From Enterobacter_D sp963521185 (GTDB taxonomy: Bacteria > Pseudomonadota > Gammaproteobacteria > Enterobacterales > Enterobacteriaceae), in assembly GCA_963521185.1 (NCBI GenBank), contig CAUQTV010000003.1, positions 62,001 through 126,000 on the forward strand: 64,000 nt of DNA. The letters are read 5' to 3'. The position numbers and the translations under genes were made by a program. Below, in pieces: positions 7,311 through 16,373 of this stretch. The notes under the pieces are model-generated. The model saw only the letters and a program-made list of their open reading frames with translations, did no database searches and was not told the DNA's origin. Within the stretch, counting starts at the first letter, position 1, and each line of letters begins with the position of its first letter.

Positions 7311-8759
7311 TTAGCGAGCGACGGGGGTCGGCGCGCGATGACGTTCCCATGCGGCGGCGGCACTGAAATCTGCGCTGAAGGCCGGGCGTTTGAGATAGCG
7401 ACCCGCACCTTCGCGGGCGGTTAACGTACCGTTTGCCCACACCACCACGCCCTGGCTGACGGTGTACGCGGGTATGCCCACCACGGTGCGGCCCTCGAAA
7501 ATATTAACGTCGTTGCGTGAATGGTGCGTGCTGGCGGAGAGCGTTTTACGGCCCTGCGGATCCCACAGTACCAGATCGGCATCCGCTCCCGGCGCAATGC
7601 AGCCTTTTCGCGGGTAGAGATTGAACAGGCGCGCGGTATTCGCCGAGGTGATCGCCACAAACTCGCCCGGCGTCAGGCGACCAGAATTCACGCCCGCGTC
7701 CCACAGCACCGCCATGCGCTCCTCCACGCCGCCGCAGCCGTTGGGAATTTTCGTGAAGTTATCGCTGCCCGCGGCTTTTTGCGCGGTGCAAAAAGTACAG
7801 TGATCGGTCGCGGTGGTGTGAAGCTGACCGGATTGCAGGCCGTGCCAGAGCGCGTCCTGGTGCGATTTATCCCGAAACGGCGGGCTCATGACGTGAGCGG
7901 CGGCAACGTTAACATCCGCGCTGCGGTAAACCGAATCGTCAATCACCAGATGCCCGGCCAGCACCTCGCCGTAAACGCGCTGTCCCCGGCTGCGGGCGCG
8001 GGCAATGGCCTCTGCGGATTCGCGACAGGAGACGTGCACCACATAAATCGGCACGCCCATCAGGCTGGCGACGGTGATTGCCCTGTTCGCCGCTTCACCT
8101 TCCACTTCCGGCGGGCGCGAGAGCGGGTGCGCTTCCGGCCCGGAGATGCCCTGCTTAAGCATCTCCTGTTGCAGCAGGTAAACCATCTCGCCGTTTTCGG
8201 CGTGGACGGTAGGCATCGCGCCAAGCTCCAGACAGCGGCGGAAGCTGTTCATCAGCGTTTCGTCATCGCACATAATGGCGTTTTTATAGGCCATAAAGTG
8301 CTTGAAGCTGTTGACGCCTTCTTCCTGCACCAGCGTGCCCATATCCCGGCGCACGCTCTCATCCCACCAGGTAATGGCGACGTGGAAGCTGTAATCCGAG
8401 GCGGCTTTTTCCGCCCAGCCGCGCCACTGGTGCCAGGCCTCCATTAACGGCTGCTGCGGATTAGGGATCACAAAATCGATAATGGTCGTGGTGCCGCCCG
8501 CCAGACCCGCTGCGGTGCCGCTGTAAAAATCATCAACGGTGGTGGTGCCCATAAACGGGAAATTCATGTGCGTATGCGGATCGATTCCGCCCGGCATCAC
8601 GTACAGGCCACCGGCGTCAAGCGTTTGGGTTGCGGCGGGAATATCCCACTGCGAGGCGTCGCCCACGGCGGCGATAACGCCCTCGACGCACAGCACATCG
8701 GCGCGGCGCTGGTGGTCGGCATTGACCACGGTGCCGCCTTTGATCAACAGATTTCGCAT
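7311..8759 (-). CDS. hydA: Dihydropyrimidinase / D-hydantoinase
   Basis: 482 codons, typical for the family. It hydrolyses the ring of 5,6-dihydropyrimidines (or hydantoins) to N-carbamoyl amino acids in the cytoplasm. The metal-binding HxH is in GGIDPHTHMNF, the carboxylated lysine in NSFKHFMAYK, and later metal histidines in HAENGE, VHVSC and ATDHC. I chose the ATG at 8759 because AAGGAG stands six bases before it; a GTG at 8774 in the same frame has no such site. It follows preA by 24 bases, giving the order preT-preA-hydA: reduction of uracil or thymine, then ring opening. The enzyme for the third step is only a remnant downstream. Confidence 0.92.
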   Translation of the reverse strand: MRNLLIKGGTVVNADHQRRADVLCVEGVIAAVGDASQWDIPAATQTLDAGGLYVMPGGIDPHTHMNFPFMGTTTVDDFYSGTAAGLAGGTTTIIDFVIPNPQQPLMEAWHQWRGWAEKAASDYSFHVAITWWDESVRRDMGTLVQEEGVNSFKHFMAYKNAIMCDDETLMNSFRRCLELGAMPTVHAENGEMVYLLQQEMLKQGISGPEAHPLSRPPEVEGEAANRAITVASLMGVPIYVVHVSCRESAEAIARARSRGQRVYGEVLAGHLVIDDSVYRSADVNVAAAHVMSPPFRDKSHQDALWHGLQSGQLHTTATDHCTFCTAQKAAGSDNFTKIPNGCGGVEERMAVLWDAGVNSGRLTPGEFVAITSANTARLFNLYPRKGCIAPGADADLVLWDPQGRKTLSASTHHSRNDVNIFEGRTVVGIPAYTVSQGVVVWANGTLTAREGAGRYLKRPAFSADFSAAAAWERHRAPTPVAR

Positions 8760-8783
8760 GATTTTCTCCTTCACTATGATGGC

Positions 8784-10088
8784 TTACGCCGTCGTGGCCA
8801 TTGGGTTATTGGGATGGGTGGTCCAGTTCGCGTACTGGTCGGTGACAACGTTGCCAGTGCGCGCGTCCACCTCGCCCGGTTGCAGGGATCGCAGGGAAAT
8901 GCAGTTGTCCACCGGGCAAATTGAGGCGCACAGGTTGCAGCCCACGCAATCTTCTTCGCGGACTTCGAAATGGCGCTGGCCCTCTTTTTGCGTGGTGATC
9001 GCCTGGTGCGAGGTGTCTTCGCATACCAAATGGCAGCGCCCGCATTTGATGCAGCTTTGCTGGTCGATCACCGCTTTATCGACGTGATTAAGGTTGAGAT
9101 AGCGCCAGTCGGTGACGCTCGGCAGCGCCATGCCGCGAAAATCTTCCAGCGTGCGGAAACCTTTCTGATCCATGTAGTTTTCCAGCCCGCTAATCATCTC
9201 GCGCACAATCTGGAAGCCGTAGACCATCGCGGCGGTACAGACCTGCACAGTGCCGCAGCCCAGCGCGATAAATTCAGCGGCGTCGCGCCAGGTGGTAATG
9301 CCGCCAATGCCGGAAAGGGGTAAACCACGGGTGTGCGGATCGCGGCCAATTTCCGACACCATATTCAGCGCAATCGGCTTCACCGCCGGGCCGCAGTAGC
9401 CGCCGTGCGAGCCTCTGTCGCCGGTATGTGGCGACATCAGCATCTGGTCCAGATCGACACCCATCACCGAGTTGATGGTGTTAATCAGCGACACCGCATC
9501 CGCGCCGCCTGCCCGTGCCGCCCGCGCCGGGTAGCGAATGTCGTTGATGTTTGGCGTCAGCTTGACGATCACCGGCAGGCGGCAATAGTGCTTGCACCAG
9601 CGGGTGACCATTTCAATGTATTCCGGCACCTGGCCCACCGCCGCGCCCATGCCGCGCTCGCTCATACCGTGCGGGCAGCCAAAGTTCAGCTCAATTCCAT
9701 CCGCGCCCGTGGCCTCGACCTGCGGCAAAATAGACTTCCATGCTTCTTCTTCGCACGGCACCATAATCGACACCACCACCGCGCGATCCGGCCAGCGTTT
9801 CTTGATGCGGGCGATCTCCTCCAGGTTGATCGCCAGCGTGCGGTCAGTGATCAGCTCAATATTGTTCAGGCCGATAATGCGGCGATCCGCGCTTTTCAGC
9901 GTGCCATAGCGCGGGCCGCTAACGTTCACCACGTGCGGATCCTGACCGAGCGTTTTCCAGACCACGCCGCCCCAGCCCGCCTGAAAGGCGCGCTCAACAT
10001 TGATCTCTTTATCGGTGGGTGGCGCGGAGGCCAGCCAGAAGGGATTAGGACTTTCAATGCCGAGAAAATTCGTGTGCAGACTAGCCAT
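8784..10088 (-). CDS. preA: NAD-dependent dihydropyrimidine dehydrogenase, PreA subunit
   Basis: 434 codons. The first 300 residues are the dihydroorotate-dehydrogenase-like FMN barrel (SPNPFWLASAPPTD, ELNFGCPHGMSERGMGAA, SGIGGITTWRDAAEF). The C-terminal part holds two 4Fe-4S motifs, CIKCGRCHLVCEDTSHQ and CVGCNLCASICPV. With PreT it forms the cytoplasmic enzyme interconverting uracil or thymine and the 5,6-dihydro forms with NAD(H). The start ATG at 10088 has AAGGAG nine bases upstream and overlaps the end of preT by eight bases, suggesting translational coupling. E. coli PreA is slightly shorter (411). The tail after the second cluster is extended. Confidence 0.95.
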   Translation of the reverse strand: MASLHTNFLGIESPNPFWLASAPPTDKEINVERAFQAGWGGVVWKTLGQDPHVVNVSGPRYGTLKSADRRIIGLNNIELITDRTLAINLEEIARIKKRWPDRAVVVSIMVPCEEEAWKSILPQVEATGADGIELNFGCPHGMSERGMGAAVGQVPEYIEMVTRWCKHYCRLPVIVKLTPNINDIRYPARAARAGGADAVSLINTINSVMGVDLDQMLMSPHTGDRGSHGGYCGPAVKPIALNMVSEIGRDPHTRGLPLSGIGGITTWRDAAEFIALGCGTVQVCTAAMVYGFQIVREMISGLENYMDQKGFRTLEDFRGMALPSVTDWRYLNLNHVDKAVIDQQSCIKCGRCHLVCEDTSHQAITTQKEGQRHFEVREEDCVGCNLCASICPVDNCISLRSLQPGEVDARTGNVVTDQYANWTTHPNNPMATTA

Positions 10089-11478
10089 GGAAGGACTCCT
10101 TAAAGAGGGTGGCATTGGCGGCGTCCGCCGGTGAAATCGCCAGGCTTAAGGCGATAGCGCGGGCGGCGATTTTGCCCTGCTTAACGGCATCGACCGTGAG
10201 ATCCAGCCCGCCTGCGCAACAGTCGCCCCCGGCCCACACGCCGGGCAGTGAGGTTTGACCCTGCTCATCGGTGGCAATACGCCCCTGTTCCAGCCGCACG
10301 CCTGCGCCCACCGGCGTCGGATCAAAGGTCTGCCCAATCGCCTTCAGCACCCTATCGGCGGCGAGCGTGAAGATATCGCCGCTGGCTTTTCCCTCCTGCA
10401 TCCGGGCGAAGGTCACGCCGGTCAGCCGCTGATTGTGCGCCTCAAAGCGCAGCGGCGACGCGTGATAGCACAGCGTTACGCCATTCTCTTTCGCCCACAG
10501 GCGCTCTTTTTCGGAGGCTTTCATCTGCGCCTCGCCACGGCGATAGACCAGCGTCACCTCGCGCGCACCGAGTTTTTTAGCCTGCACGGCGGCGTCAACG
10601 GCAGTCATTCCGCCGCCAATCACCACCACACTGCGCCCCACCGGGAACTGACTCAGATCCTCGCACTGGCGCAGATCGGCAATAAAATCCACCGCTTCAT
10701 GCACGCCTTCAGGCGTTGCCTCAGTGCTTTCCAGTTGATTGACGCCCGCGAGGCCCAGCCCCAGAAACACGGCGTCATGGCTCGTGCGCAGTTGAGAAAG
10801 CGTGATCGCTTTTCCGAGGGCGGTTTCCAGGTGCAGCGTAATGCCGCCCACCGAGAGCAGCCAGGCGAGTTCCCGGGCGGCAAAATCCCCGGCCACTTTA
10901 TAGCGCGCCAGCCCGTACTCATTAAGGCCGCCACCTTTGGCGCGGGCATCGTAAACGTCAACGTCGTGTCCGGCGAGCGCCAGGTGATGTGCGACCGTCA
11001 GCCCCGCAGGACCGGCACCGACCACCGCCACACGCCTGCCGGTTTGCGGTGCGCGCACAAACAGTGGTTTACCCGGTGCGGCAAAAAAACGGTCGGTGGC
11101 AAAGCGCTGAAGCTGGCCGATCGCCAGCGGACGCGCGTCCTGGCTATTGCGCACGCACGCCTGTTCGCACAGCGTTTCGGTGGGGCAGACGCGCGCACAG
11201 GTGCCGCCGAGCACGTTTGCCCTGAGGATCGCCTCTGCGGCTCCGCGATCGTTACCCTGCGCGAGGCGCTGAATAAAACTCGGTACGTCGATCTCTGCCG
11301 GGCAGGCGCGGGTGCAGGGCGCATCAAAGCAGTAGTAGCAGCGCTCCGCTTCGATCACCGCCTGTACCGGCGTGAGCGGCGGCGTGCACGCCGCAAATTC
11401 CTGCGCGAGCGCGTCAGGCGTCAACCGCCCGGCGTGGATGCCCGGAATATCAATGCCGGGCTGAGAACACTGGCTCAC
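10081..11478 (-). CDS. preT: NAD-dependent dihydropyrimidine dehydrogenase, PreT subunit
   Basis: 465 codons. The N-terminal region carries the cysteine motifs of glutamate-synthase-like Fe-S subunits (CYYCFDAPCTRACP and GGTCARVCPTETLCEQAC). A FAD-binding Rossmann motif follows (GAGPAGLTVAHHLA), then an NAD(P)-binding GGGMTAVDAA and the closing FAD segment (LPGVWAGGDCCAGG). It passes electrons from NADH to PreA. The start is a GTG at 11478, chosen because GGAGGT stands seven bases before it and the product then begins like known PreT proteins; the frame stays open further upstream but has no better start. It is the first gene of the preT-preA-hydA operon, behind a sigma-54 type promoter and a RutR-like operator. 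Confidence 0.93.
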   Translation of the reverse strand: MSQCSQPGIDIPGIHAGRLTPDALAQEFAACTPPLTPVQAVIEAERCYYCFDAPCTRACPAEIDVPSFIQRLAQGNDRGAAEAILRANVLGGTCARVCPTETLCEQACVRNSQDARPLAIGQLQRFATDRFFAAPGKPLFVRAPQTGRRVAVVGAGPAGLTVAHHLALAGHDVDVYDARAKGGGLNEYGLARYKVAGDFAARELAWLLSVGGITLHLETALGKAITLSQLRTSHDAVFLGLGLAGVNQLESTEATPEGVHEAVDFIADLRQCEDLSQFPVGRSVVVIGGGMTAVDAAVQAKKLGAREVTLVYRRGEAQMKASEKERLWAKENGVTLCYHASPLRFEAHNQRLTGVTFARMQEGKASGDIFTLAADRVLKAIGQTFDPTPVGAGVRLEQGRIATDEQGQTSLPGVWAGGDCCAGGLDLTVDAVKQGKIAARAIALSLAISPADAANATLFKESFHG

Positions 11479-11586
11479 AGGGCACCTCCGGTTAACCGCA
11501 TAACGACACAACGTGAAACGACTTTGCTCATGGCGCTTCTCCAAAAAAAGGGGCAGCAGAGCAAAGGCGCTCTGCATAAGCGAATC

Positions 11587-11602
11587 CTGACCAGATGGTT
11601 AA
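11587..11602. promoter_or_regulatory. RutR-like operator upstream of preT
   Basis: CTGACCAGATGGTTAA matches the published RutR palindrome TTGACCA-NN-TGGTCAA at 12 of 14 defined positions. It lies just downstream of the sigma-54 type promoter at 11620-11635, roughly over positions +7 to +22. A repressor bound here would block early transcription of preT-preA-hydA. A second copy lies before the ABC operon. Confidence 0.75.
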
Positions 11603-11619
11603 GTTTTCAGAAATAACCT

Positions 11620-11635
11620 TGCTAAATACGTGCCA
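11620..11635 (-). promoter_or_regulatory. Sigma-54 type promoter of preT-preA-hydA
   Basis: On the minus strand the site reads TGGCACGTATTTAGCA, against the RpoN consensus TGGCACG-N4-TTGCA. The invariant GG and GC are ten bases apart as required, and only one core base differs. The predicted start is near 11609. Upstream (11640-11785) is the rest of the 307-base preT-tetR gap. It includes a GGTGC/GCACC inverted repeat near 11738-11752, but I could not assign a classical NtrC site. Confidence 0.7.
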
Positions 11636-11785
11636 TTTGTTCAGGAAACAGGCAAAGCGGGTGAGGACAGGGCTTGCAGGGAAGGGGTGAAAAAACGCAC
11701 CAAAATGATCGCCTCATACGGGTGCTTTTTGCACCATTTTCGCCGAATATTGCTGCATTTAGAGGCAACTTTGTGTGAGTTACTC

Positions 11786-12430
11786 CTATTCCAGTCCGCA
11801 AATGCGCCAGACGCAGCTGAGCACATGCTGTGTGGCGCGCGCCTCGGCAGCCTCGCTTTTGGCATCATCGAGAATAGCCGCCATCTGAATATCAAAATCC
11901 GCATAGCTTTGGGTGATCGACCAGACGGTAAAGAAGAAGTGGGTGGTGTCGAGCGGGCGCAGTTTTCCGGCGGCGATCCAGCCATCAAGAATGCGGGCCT
12001 TCTCCTCCACCAGCGTGCGCAGGGCGGTTTTCAACAGCCCATTGACCACCTGTGCGCCCTGCATCACTTCGCTGGCAAACAGGCGGGAGGCTTCCGGACG
12101 GGTAAAACTGAAGCGCACTTTTTTCAGCACGTAGGCTTCGAGTGCGGCTTTCGGCGCGGCGTCCGCCGAAATCGCCTCCAGCGGGGCCAGCCACTCTTCG
12201 AGGATCCGCGCCAGCACGCAGAGATAGAGATTGTGCTTGTTGCCAAAATAGTAATGCAGATTGGCTTTTGGCAGCGCGGCGGCGTCGGCGATCTGTTGCA
12301 TGGTGGTGCCGCGAAAACCGTAGCGGGCGAAGACGCGTTCGGCGGCGGGGATGATAATCGCTTCATTGTCCTGGCGGATACGGCCTTTATCCACCGGATC
12401 GGCGATGCCGCCGGGTTCTGTTTCCATCAT
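11786..12430 (-). CDS. TetR-family regulator, RutR-like
   Basis: 214 codons, close to RutR (212). Residues of about 20-70 form the TetR helix-turn-helix (AAERVFARYGFRGTTMQQIADAAALPKANLHYYFGNK). The rest matches the YcdC/RutR-type C-terminal domain (LFASEVMQGAQ, then DTTHFFFTVWSITQSYADF). RutR senses uracil and thymine and binds TTGACCANNTGGTCAA; palindromes of that type stand before both operons here. The gene lies between the ABC transporter genes and preT, 56 bases after the binding-protein gene, and may be read with the transporter. Start chosen: the first of two adjacent ATGs, 6 bases after AGGAG. It is probably a local paralogue; whether it senses pyrimidine or a hydantoin is not known. 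Confidence 0.85.
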   Translation of the reverse strand: MMETEPGGIADPVDKGRIRQDNEAIIIPAAERVFARYGFRGTTMQQIADAAALPKANLHYYFGNKHNLYLCVLARILEEWLAPLEAISADAAPKAALEAYVLKKVRFSFTRPEASRLFASEVMQGAQVVNGLLKTALRTLVEEKARILDGWIAAGKLRPLDTTHFFFTVWSITQSYADFDIQMAAILDDAKSEAAEARATQHVLSCVWRICGLE

Positions 12431-12453
12431 GGCGATCTCCTGCACATGTTATT

Positions 12454-12486
12454 CCCTCTCCCTGGGGAGAGGGTCAGGGTGAGGGG
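12454..12486. repeat. CCCTCTCC/GGAGAGGG hairpin repeat
   Basis: An 8-bp perfect hairpin with loop CTGG (12454-12473) is followed by TCAGGGTGAGGGG, up to the stop codon of the binding-protein gene. This looks like the short dispersed hairpin repeats of enterobacterial genomes. Related pyrimidine/purine hairpins stand at 25753 and 37608. It may reduce readthrough into the TetR gene. Confidence 0.5.
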
Positions 12487-13503
12487 TTATTTCAACTTCA
12501 TCGCCGCATCCCACACCACGTGGCTCATGCCGGCATCACCCGGATCTTTTTTGATCACCGGTGTATCCCCGCCGCTGTGCAGCAGCACATCGATGGTCTG
12601 GCGATAAGCCGCAGGCTCCAGGTAGCCAATTTTCGGCGTATTGGCGTTGGTGATAAGCTTCGCCACGTTCTCCATCTGGCGCGTCTGCACCTCTTCGGTT
12701 GCCGCCCCTGACGCATCTTCCGCGACGACGATTTTCGCCGCTTCTTCCGGATGCTTCACCGCGTAATCCCAGCCTTGTAATGAGGCTTTGAGGAATTTTG
12801 CCATTTTTGCCACGAAGGCCGGATCCTGCAAATCCGGGCCGCGCACGTACAGCCCGTCTTCCAGCGTTGATACGCCCTGATCTTCATAAGGGAAGCTCAC
12901 CAGGTCTGACTCTTTCAGCCCGGCGTCAATCAGCTGCCAGTACTCGTTGTAGTTCATGGTCGAGATACAGGCGGCCTGATCCTGCAACAGCGGATCGACG
13001 TTGAAACCCTGTTTGAGGATGGTAATGTCTTTGCCCGGTTTCAGGCCGAGTTTGTTCATCCAGTTGAAGAACGGATACTCGTTGCCGCCGTACCAGACGC
13101 CGAGCGTTTTGCCTTTAAAATCGGCAGGCGTCTTAATGCCGCTCGATTTTTTACAGGTCAGCATCATGCCCGAGCGGTTGTAGATCTGCGCAATGTTCAC
13201 CAGCGGCACGCCCGCTTCGCGCGAGGCCAGCGAGTCGGGCAGCCAGTTCACGATCACATCAGCGGATTTACCGGCGATCACCTGCACCGGCGAAATGTCC
13301 GTGCCGCCGGGTTTGATGGTGACGTCCAGCCCCTGTTGTTGGTAAAACCCTTTTTCCTGCGCCACGTAATACCCGGCAAACTGCGCCTGCGGCAGCCATT
13401 TCAGCTGTACGGTGACGCTCTCGGCGGCATGAGCCTGCCATGCACACGCCATCGACATTGCCGCCAGCAATAACCCCCGGCGAAAAGCGGAACCTTTTAT
13501 CAT
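12487..13503 (-). CDS. ABC transporter periplasmic binding protein (NMT1/THI5-like)
   Basis: 338 codons. A signal peptide ends at AHA before AESV. The mature protein opens with VTVQLKWLPQAQFAGYYVAQEKGFYQQQGLDVTI, a typical start of NMT1/THI5-like binding proteins that carry pyrimidines, thiamine precursors, taurine or related small molecules. GAGGAG precedes the ATG. It is the last of four transporter genes in one direction (ATPase, two permeases, binding protein). From its neighbours (preTA, hydA, RutR-like regulator) the cargo is most likely a pyrimidine, dihydropyrimidine or hydantoin. The substrate is inferred from context only. Confidence 0.88.
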   Translation of the reverse strand: MIKGSAFRRGLLLAAMSMACAWQAHAAESVTVQLKWLPQAQFAGYYVAQEKGFYQQQGLDVTIKPGGTDISPVQVIAGKSADVIVNWLPDSLASREAGVPLVNIAQIYNRSGMMLTCKKSSGIKTPADFKGKTLGVWYGGNEYPFFNWMNKLGLKPGKDITILKQGFNVDPLLQDQAACISTMNYNEYWQLIDAGLKESDLVSFPYEDQGVSTLEDGLYVRGPDLQDPAFVAKMAKFLKASLQGWDYAVKHPEEAAKIVVAEDASGAATEEVQTRQMENVAKLITNANTPKIGYLEPAAYRQTIDVLLHSGGDTPVIKKDPGDAGMSHVVWDAAMKLK

Positions 13504-13548
13504 CAGAAAACTCCTCGGGTTAAAATGCGTACCATCATGTTGTTATTT

Positions 13549-14625
13549 CTACTTTTCTGAGGCCATTCCACGCACGGTGGGATGCCAGAAATTGACGCGT
13601 CGGTCGAGCCGTACCAGCAGCGCGTAGAGCAGCGAACCGGCCACCGAGGCCACGACGATCGCCGCCCAGACCACCGGCATATGCATACGCGCCGATTCGG
13701 TGGAGATGCGAAAGCCCAGCCCGGCGGTGGGCGAGCCGAAAAACTCCGCCACAATCGCGGTGATCAGCGACAGCGTGGCATTCACTTTTAGCGCGTTAAA
13801 GATAAAGGGCATGGCGACAGGGAGACGCAGCGCCAGCAGCCTCTGGCGGGGTGTGGCGGCGTAGCAGTACATCAATTCCCGCTCAAGTTTACCGCTCGCT
13901 TTCAGCCCCGCCAGCGTGCTGACCAGCGCCGGGAAGAAGGTCACCAGCACCACGACTGCGGCTTTTGATGGCCAGTCGAAGCCGAACCACATCACCGCGA
14001 TAGGGGCGACGCCCACCAGCGGCACGGTGCTGGTCAGGTTCGCCACCGGCAATAATCCGCGCTGCAAAAAGGGCAGGCGATCGATCAGCAGCGCCACGAC
14101 AATGCCCAACCCGCTGCCGAGCACGTAGCCCACCAGCGCCGATTTGATCAGGGTCTGGAGCACATCGCCTGCCAGCAGTGATGCGCTTTCGCCGAGGGCC
14201 ACAACGATGGCGAGTGGCGCAGGCAGGATCACCTGCGGCACCTCAAAACCGGTAATCAGAATTTGCCAGAACCACAGCAGCCACAGGCCGAACAGGGCAG
14301 CGACGGCGCTGGAAGGCACGCGTGTCCGGGCAAGGCGCTGAACGCTGACGATGGCAAGCAGCGCCAGCGCGCAGAGCGTCAGGCCGTGCAACGGCTGCCA
14401 GCCGAGCCACAGCGTGCTGGCGGCCAGCGTCAGCACAAACAGGCCCGCACGCCAGGCGCTCAGCGGTGCGGCGCAGGCGCTGAGCGCACAGACGATCAGC
14501 AAACCGTCGATCGCCAGCAGGGCGGCAGGCGTCTGCGTTTGCCCGCCAAGCTGGATTAGTGACAGCATTAACAGCACCAGCGCGCACAGCAGTGGCAGGG
14601 TGCCGGGGATCGTTTTGCTCTTCAT
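13549..14625 (-). CDS. ABC transporter permease 2
   Basis: 358 codons, longer than the usual 260. An extra hydrophobic N-terminal region of four or five membrane segments (about residues 10-115) precedes the standard BPD_transp_1 domain. The EAA-type loop is visible in the C-terminal half (ELMYCYAATPRQRLLALRLPVAMPFIFNALK). Its ATG overlaps the stop of permease 1 by four bases (ATGA), which implies coupling. The final residues (RRVNFWHPTV) resemble other permeases of this subfamily. It would form the heterodimeric membrane pore with permease 1. Confidence 0.9.
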   Translation of the reverse strand: MKSKTIPGTLPLLCALVLLMLSLIQLGGQTQTPAALLAIDGLLIVCALSACAAPLSAWRAGLFVLTLAASTLWLGWQPLHGLTLCALALLAIVSVQRLARTRVPSSAVAALFGLWLLWFWQILITGFEVPQVILPAPLAIVVALGESASLLAGDVLQTLIKSALVGYVLGSGLGIVVALLIDRLPFLQRGLLPVANLTSTVPLVGVAPIAVMWFGFDWPSKAAVVVLVTFFPALVSTLAGLKASGKLERELMYCYAATPRQRLLALRLPVAMPFIFNALKVNATLSLITAIVAEFFGSPTAGLGFRISTESARMHMPVVWAAIVVASVAGSLLYALLVRLDRRVNFWHPTVRGMASEK

Positions 14626-15521
14626 GACGCGCCCTTACGCTGGCGCATCACCAGCCGTTCAGCGAGGATAACCAGGCAGGTAAGGGCCAGGCCGAGCAGC
14701 GACGCCATCACCAGCGCCGACCAGATCTGAAGGGTGTTACCGTAATAGGATCCGGTCAGCAGCCGCGCACCAAGCCCGGCCTGCGCGCCGGTAGGCAGTT
14801 CCGCCACCATGGTGCCGACCAGCCCGCTGGCAATCGCGACGCGAAACGCCGGAAACAGATACGGCAGCGCGGAGGGCAGGCGCACCATCCAGAAGACGTT
14901 GATCCGGCTGGCGGCGTAGGTGTGCACCAGCTCCATTTCCATTTTTTGCGGCGAGCGCAGCCCCTGAACGGTGGCGAGCGTGACCGGGAAAAAGCACAGA
15001 TACATGGCGATGGTCGCTTTGGGCAGCATGCCGGTGATCCCCATGCTGCCAAGAATGATCAGCACGATCGGTGCGATGGCCAGCACCGGAACGGTTTGCG
15101 AGGCGACAATCCACGGCAGCAGGGCTTTGTCGAGCGTGCGCGAATGCACAATGCCCACCGCCAGCAGGACGCCGAGCACCACGCCCATGGCAAAGCCGGT
15201 CAGTGCAGCGCTGGCGGTGACCCAGGTGTGCAGCAGCAGGTTGCGCGGTGAATCGATCCGCCAGCCGGTAATGCTGGTCCAGATGTCGATGACGATCTGG
15301 TGCGGTGCGGGCAGCAGCGGGCGTTTGGCGTTGAGCGTTGCCACGATCAGATCGCCCGCACTCCACGCGCCGCGCGGGGCGAGGACACGCTCAATGGTGC
15401 CAGGGGCGTTAAGCATCACCGCCAGCCCGTACCATAGCACCAGCGACAGCAGCACAACCGCGCCAACCGGCACGATGTGCGGGTTGAGGCGCAAACGGGG
15501 CGACAGCGCGTTAGTGGTCAT
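14622..15521 (-). CDS. ABC transporter permease 1
   Basis: 299 codons. One membrane segment lies near residues 15-35 and a BPD_transp_1 core of about five segments from 95 on. The loop that contacts the ATPase reads MELVHTYAASRINVFWMVRLP. The start overlaps the ATPase gene by 11 bases and the end overlaps permease 2 by four, so the three are one tightly packed unit. It is of the nitrate/taurine/pyrimidine-type importer family. Confidence 0.9.
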   Translation of the reverse strand: MTTNALSPRLRLNPHIVPVGAVVLLSLVLWYGLAVMLNAPGTIERVLAPRGAWSAGDLIVATLNAKRPLLPAPHQIVIDIWTSITGWRIDSPRNLLLHTWVTASAALTGFAMGVVLGVLLAVGIVHSRTLDKALLPWIVASQTVPVLAIAPIVLIILGSMGITGMLPKATIAMYLCFFPVTLATVQGLRSPQKMEMELVHTYAASRINVFWMVRLPSALPYLFPAFRVAIASGLVGTMVAELPTGAQAGLGARLLTGSYYGNTLQIWSALVMASLLGLALTCLVILAERLVMRQRKGAS

Positions 15522-16350
15522 GATGCCCCTCCACCAGCGCCTCGCGCACCTCCTGCGCCAGTTTCAGAAACGCAGGCGTATCGCGAAGCGCAAGCGTGCG
15601 TTCAGCGGGCAGCGGTGAGTCGATCACCTTCACCACCCGGCCGGGGCGCGGCGACATGATCACAATTTTGGTCGAGAGATAGACCGCTTCCGAAATGGAG
15701 TGGGTCACAAACACCATGGTGCGCTGTTCGCTAAACCACAGCTGCTGTAGTTGCTGGTTGAGATTATCGCGGGTCAGCTCATCGAGCGCGCCAAACGGTT
15801 CGTCCATCATCACTATTTTGGGTTCAAAGCCGAGCGCGCGAGCGATGGACACGCGCTGTTGCATGCCGCCGGAAAGTTGCCACGGGTATTTTTTCTCAAA
15901 CCCTTTCAGGCCCACGCGCGCCAGCTGTTCCACGGCAATGGCTTTCGCGCGCTCCGGCAGTACGCCTTTGACCTGGAGGGGCAGCATGACGTTCGCCAGC
16001 ACAGTGCGCCAGGGCAGCAGCACCGGGGCCTGGAAAACATAGCCGTAGGCCCCGCTGAGACGCGCTTCTGAGGGCGACATGTCGTTAACCAGCAGCTCGC
16101 CGGACGTTATTGGCTCAAGATCGGCAATCGCCCGTAATAAGGTGGTTTTACCGCAGCCGGATGGCCCGATAAAGGAGACGAATTCGCCCTGACGGATTGT
16201 CAGGTTAATTTCTTTTAAGGCGTGGACGGGCTGATCGGTAGCCGGATAGATAACGTTGACATTATTGATATTAATTACCGGGCGTGCCGTCGCCGTTGTC
16301 GGTTTCAATGAAACGACGGCAGCGTCCTCCGCAAACATTAACTGGCTCAT
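15511..16350 (-). CDS. ABC transporter ATP-binding protein
   Basis: 279 codons. Walker A is GPSGCGKTT, the signature LSGGMQQR, Walker B IVMMDEPFGALDE, and the switch histidine in VTHS. It is of the nitrate/sulfonate/taurine importer class and drives uptake of the substrate held by the binding protein at 12487-13503. It is the first gene of the transporter operon, behind a sigma-54 type promoter and a RutR-like palindrome, so uptake and ring reduction are probably induced together under nitrogen limitation. Confidence 0.92.
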   Translation of the reverse strand: MSQLMFAEDAAVVSLKPTTATARPVININNVNVIYPATDQPVHALKEINLTIRQGEFVSFIGPSGCGKTTLLRAIADLEPITSGELLVNDMSPSEARLSGAYGYVFQAPVLLPWRTVLANVMLPLQVKGVLPERAKAIAVEQLARVGLKGFEKKYPWQLSGGMQQRVSIARALGFEPKIVMMDEPFGALDELTRDNLNQQLQQLWFSEQRTMVFVTHSISEAVYLSTKIVIMSPRPGRVVKVIDSPLPAERTLALRDTPAFLKLAQEVREALVEGHHDH

Positions 16351-16373
16351 TATCCCGCTCCCACTGTCATTTT

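Noticed and set aside
10255..11616. A 453-codon plus-strand frame across preT
   Set aside because: It is antisense to preT, rich in arginine and histidine with no domain pattern, and is explained by codon bias on the other strand.
11738..11752. GGTGC-TTTTT-GCACC repeat as an NtrC site for preT
   Set aside because: The half-sites are in the reverse order of the NtrC dyad (GCACC-N5-GGTGC), so I do not call it, although an activator site is expected nearby.
11630..12607. A 325-codon plus-strand frame opposite the TetR gene and binding-protein gene
   Set aside because: It lies antisense to two well-recognised genes and has no family resemblance. High-GC third-position bias makes such shadows common.
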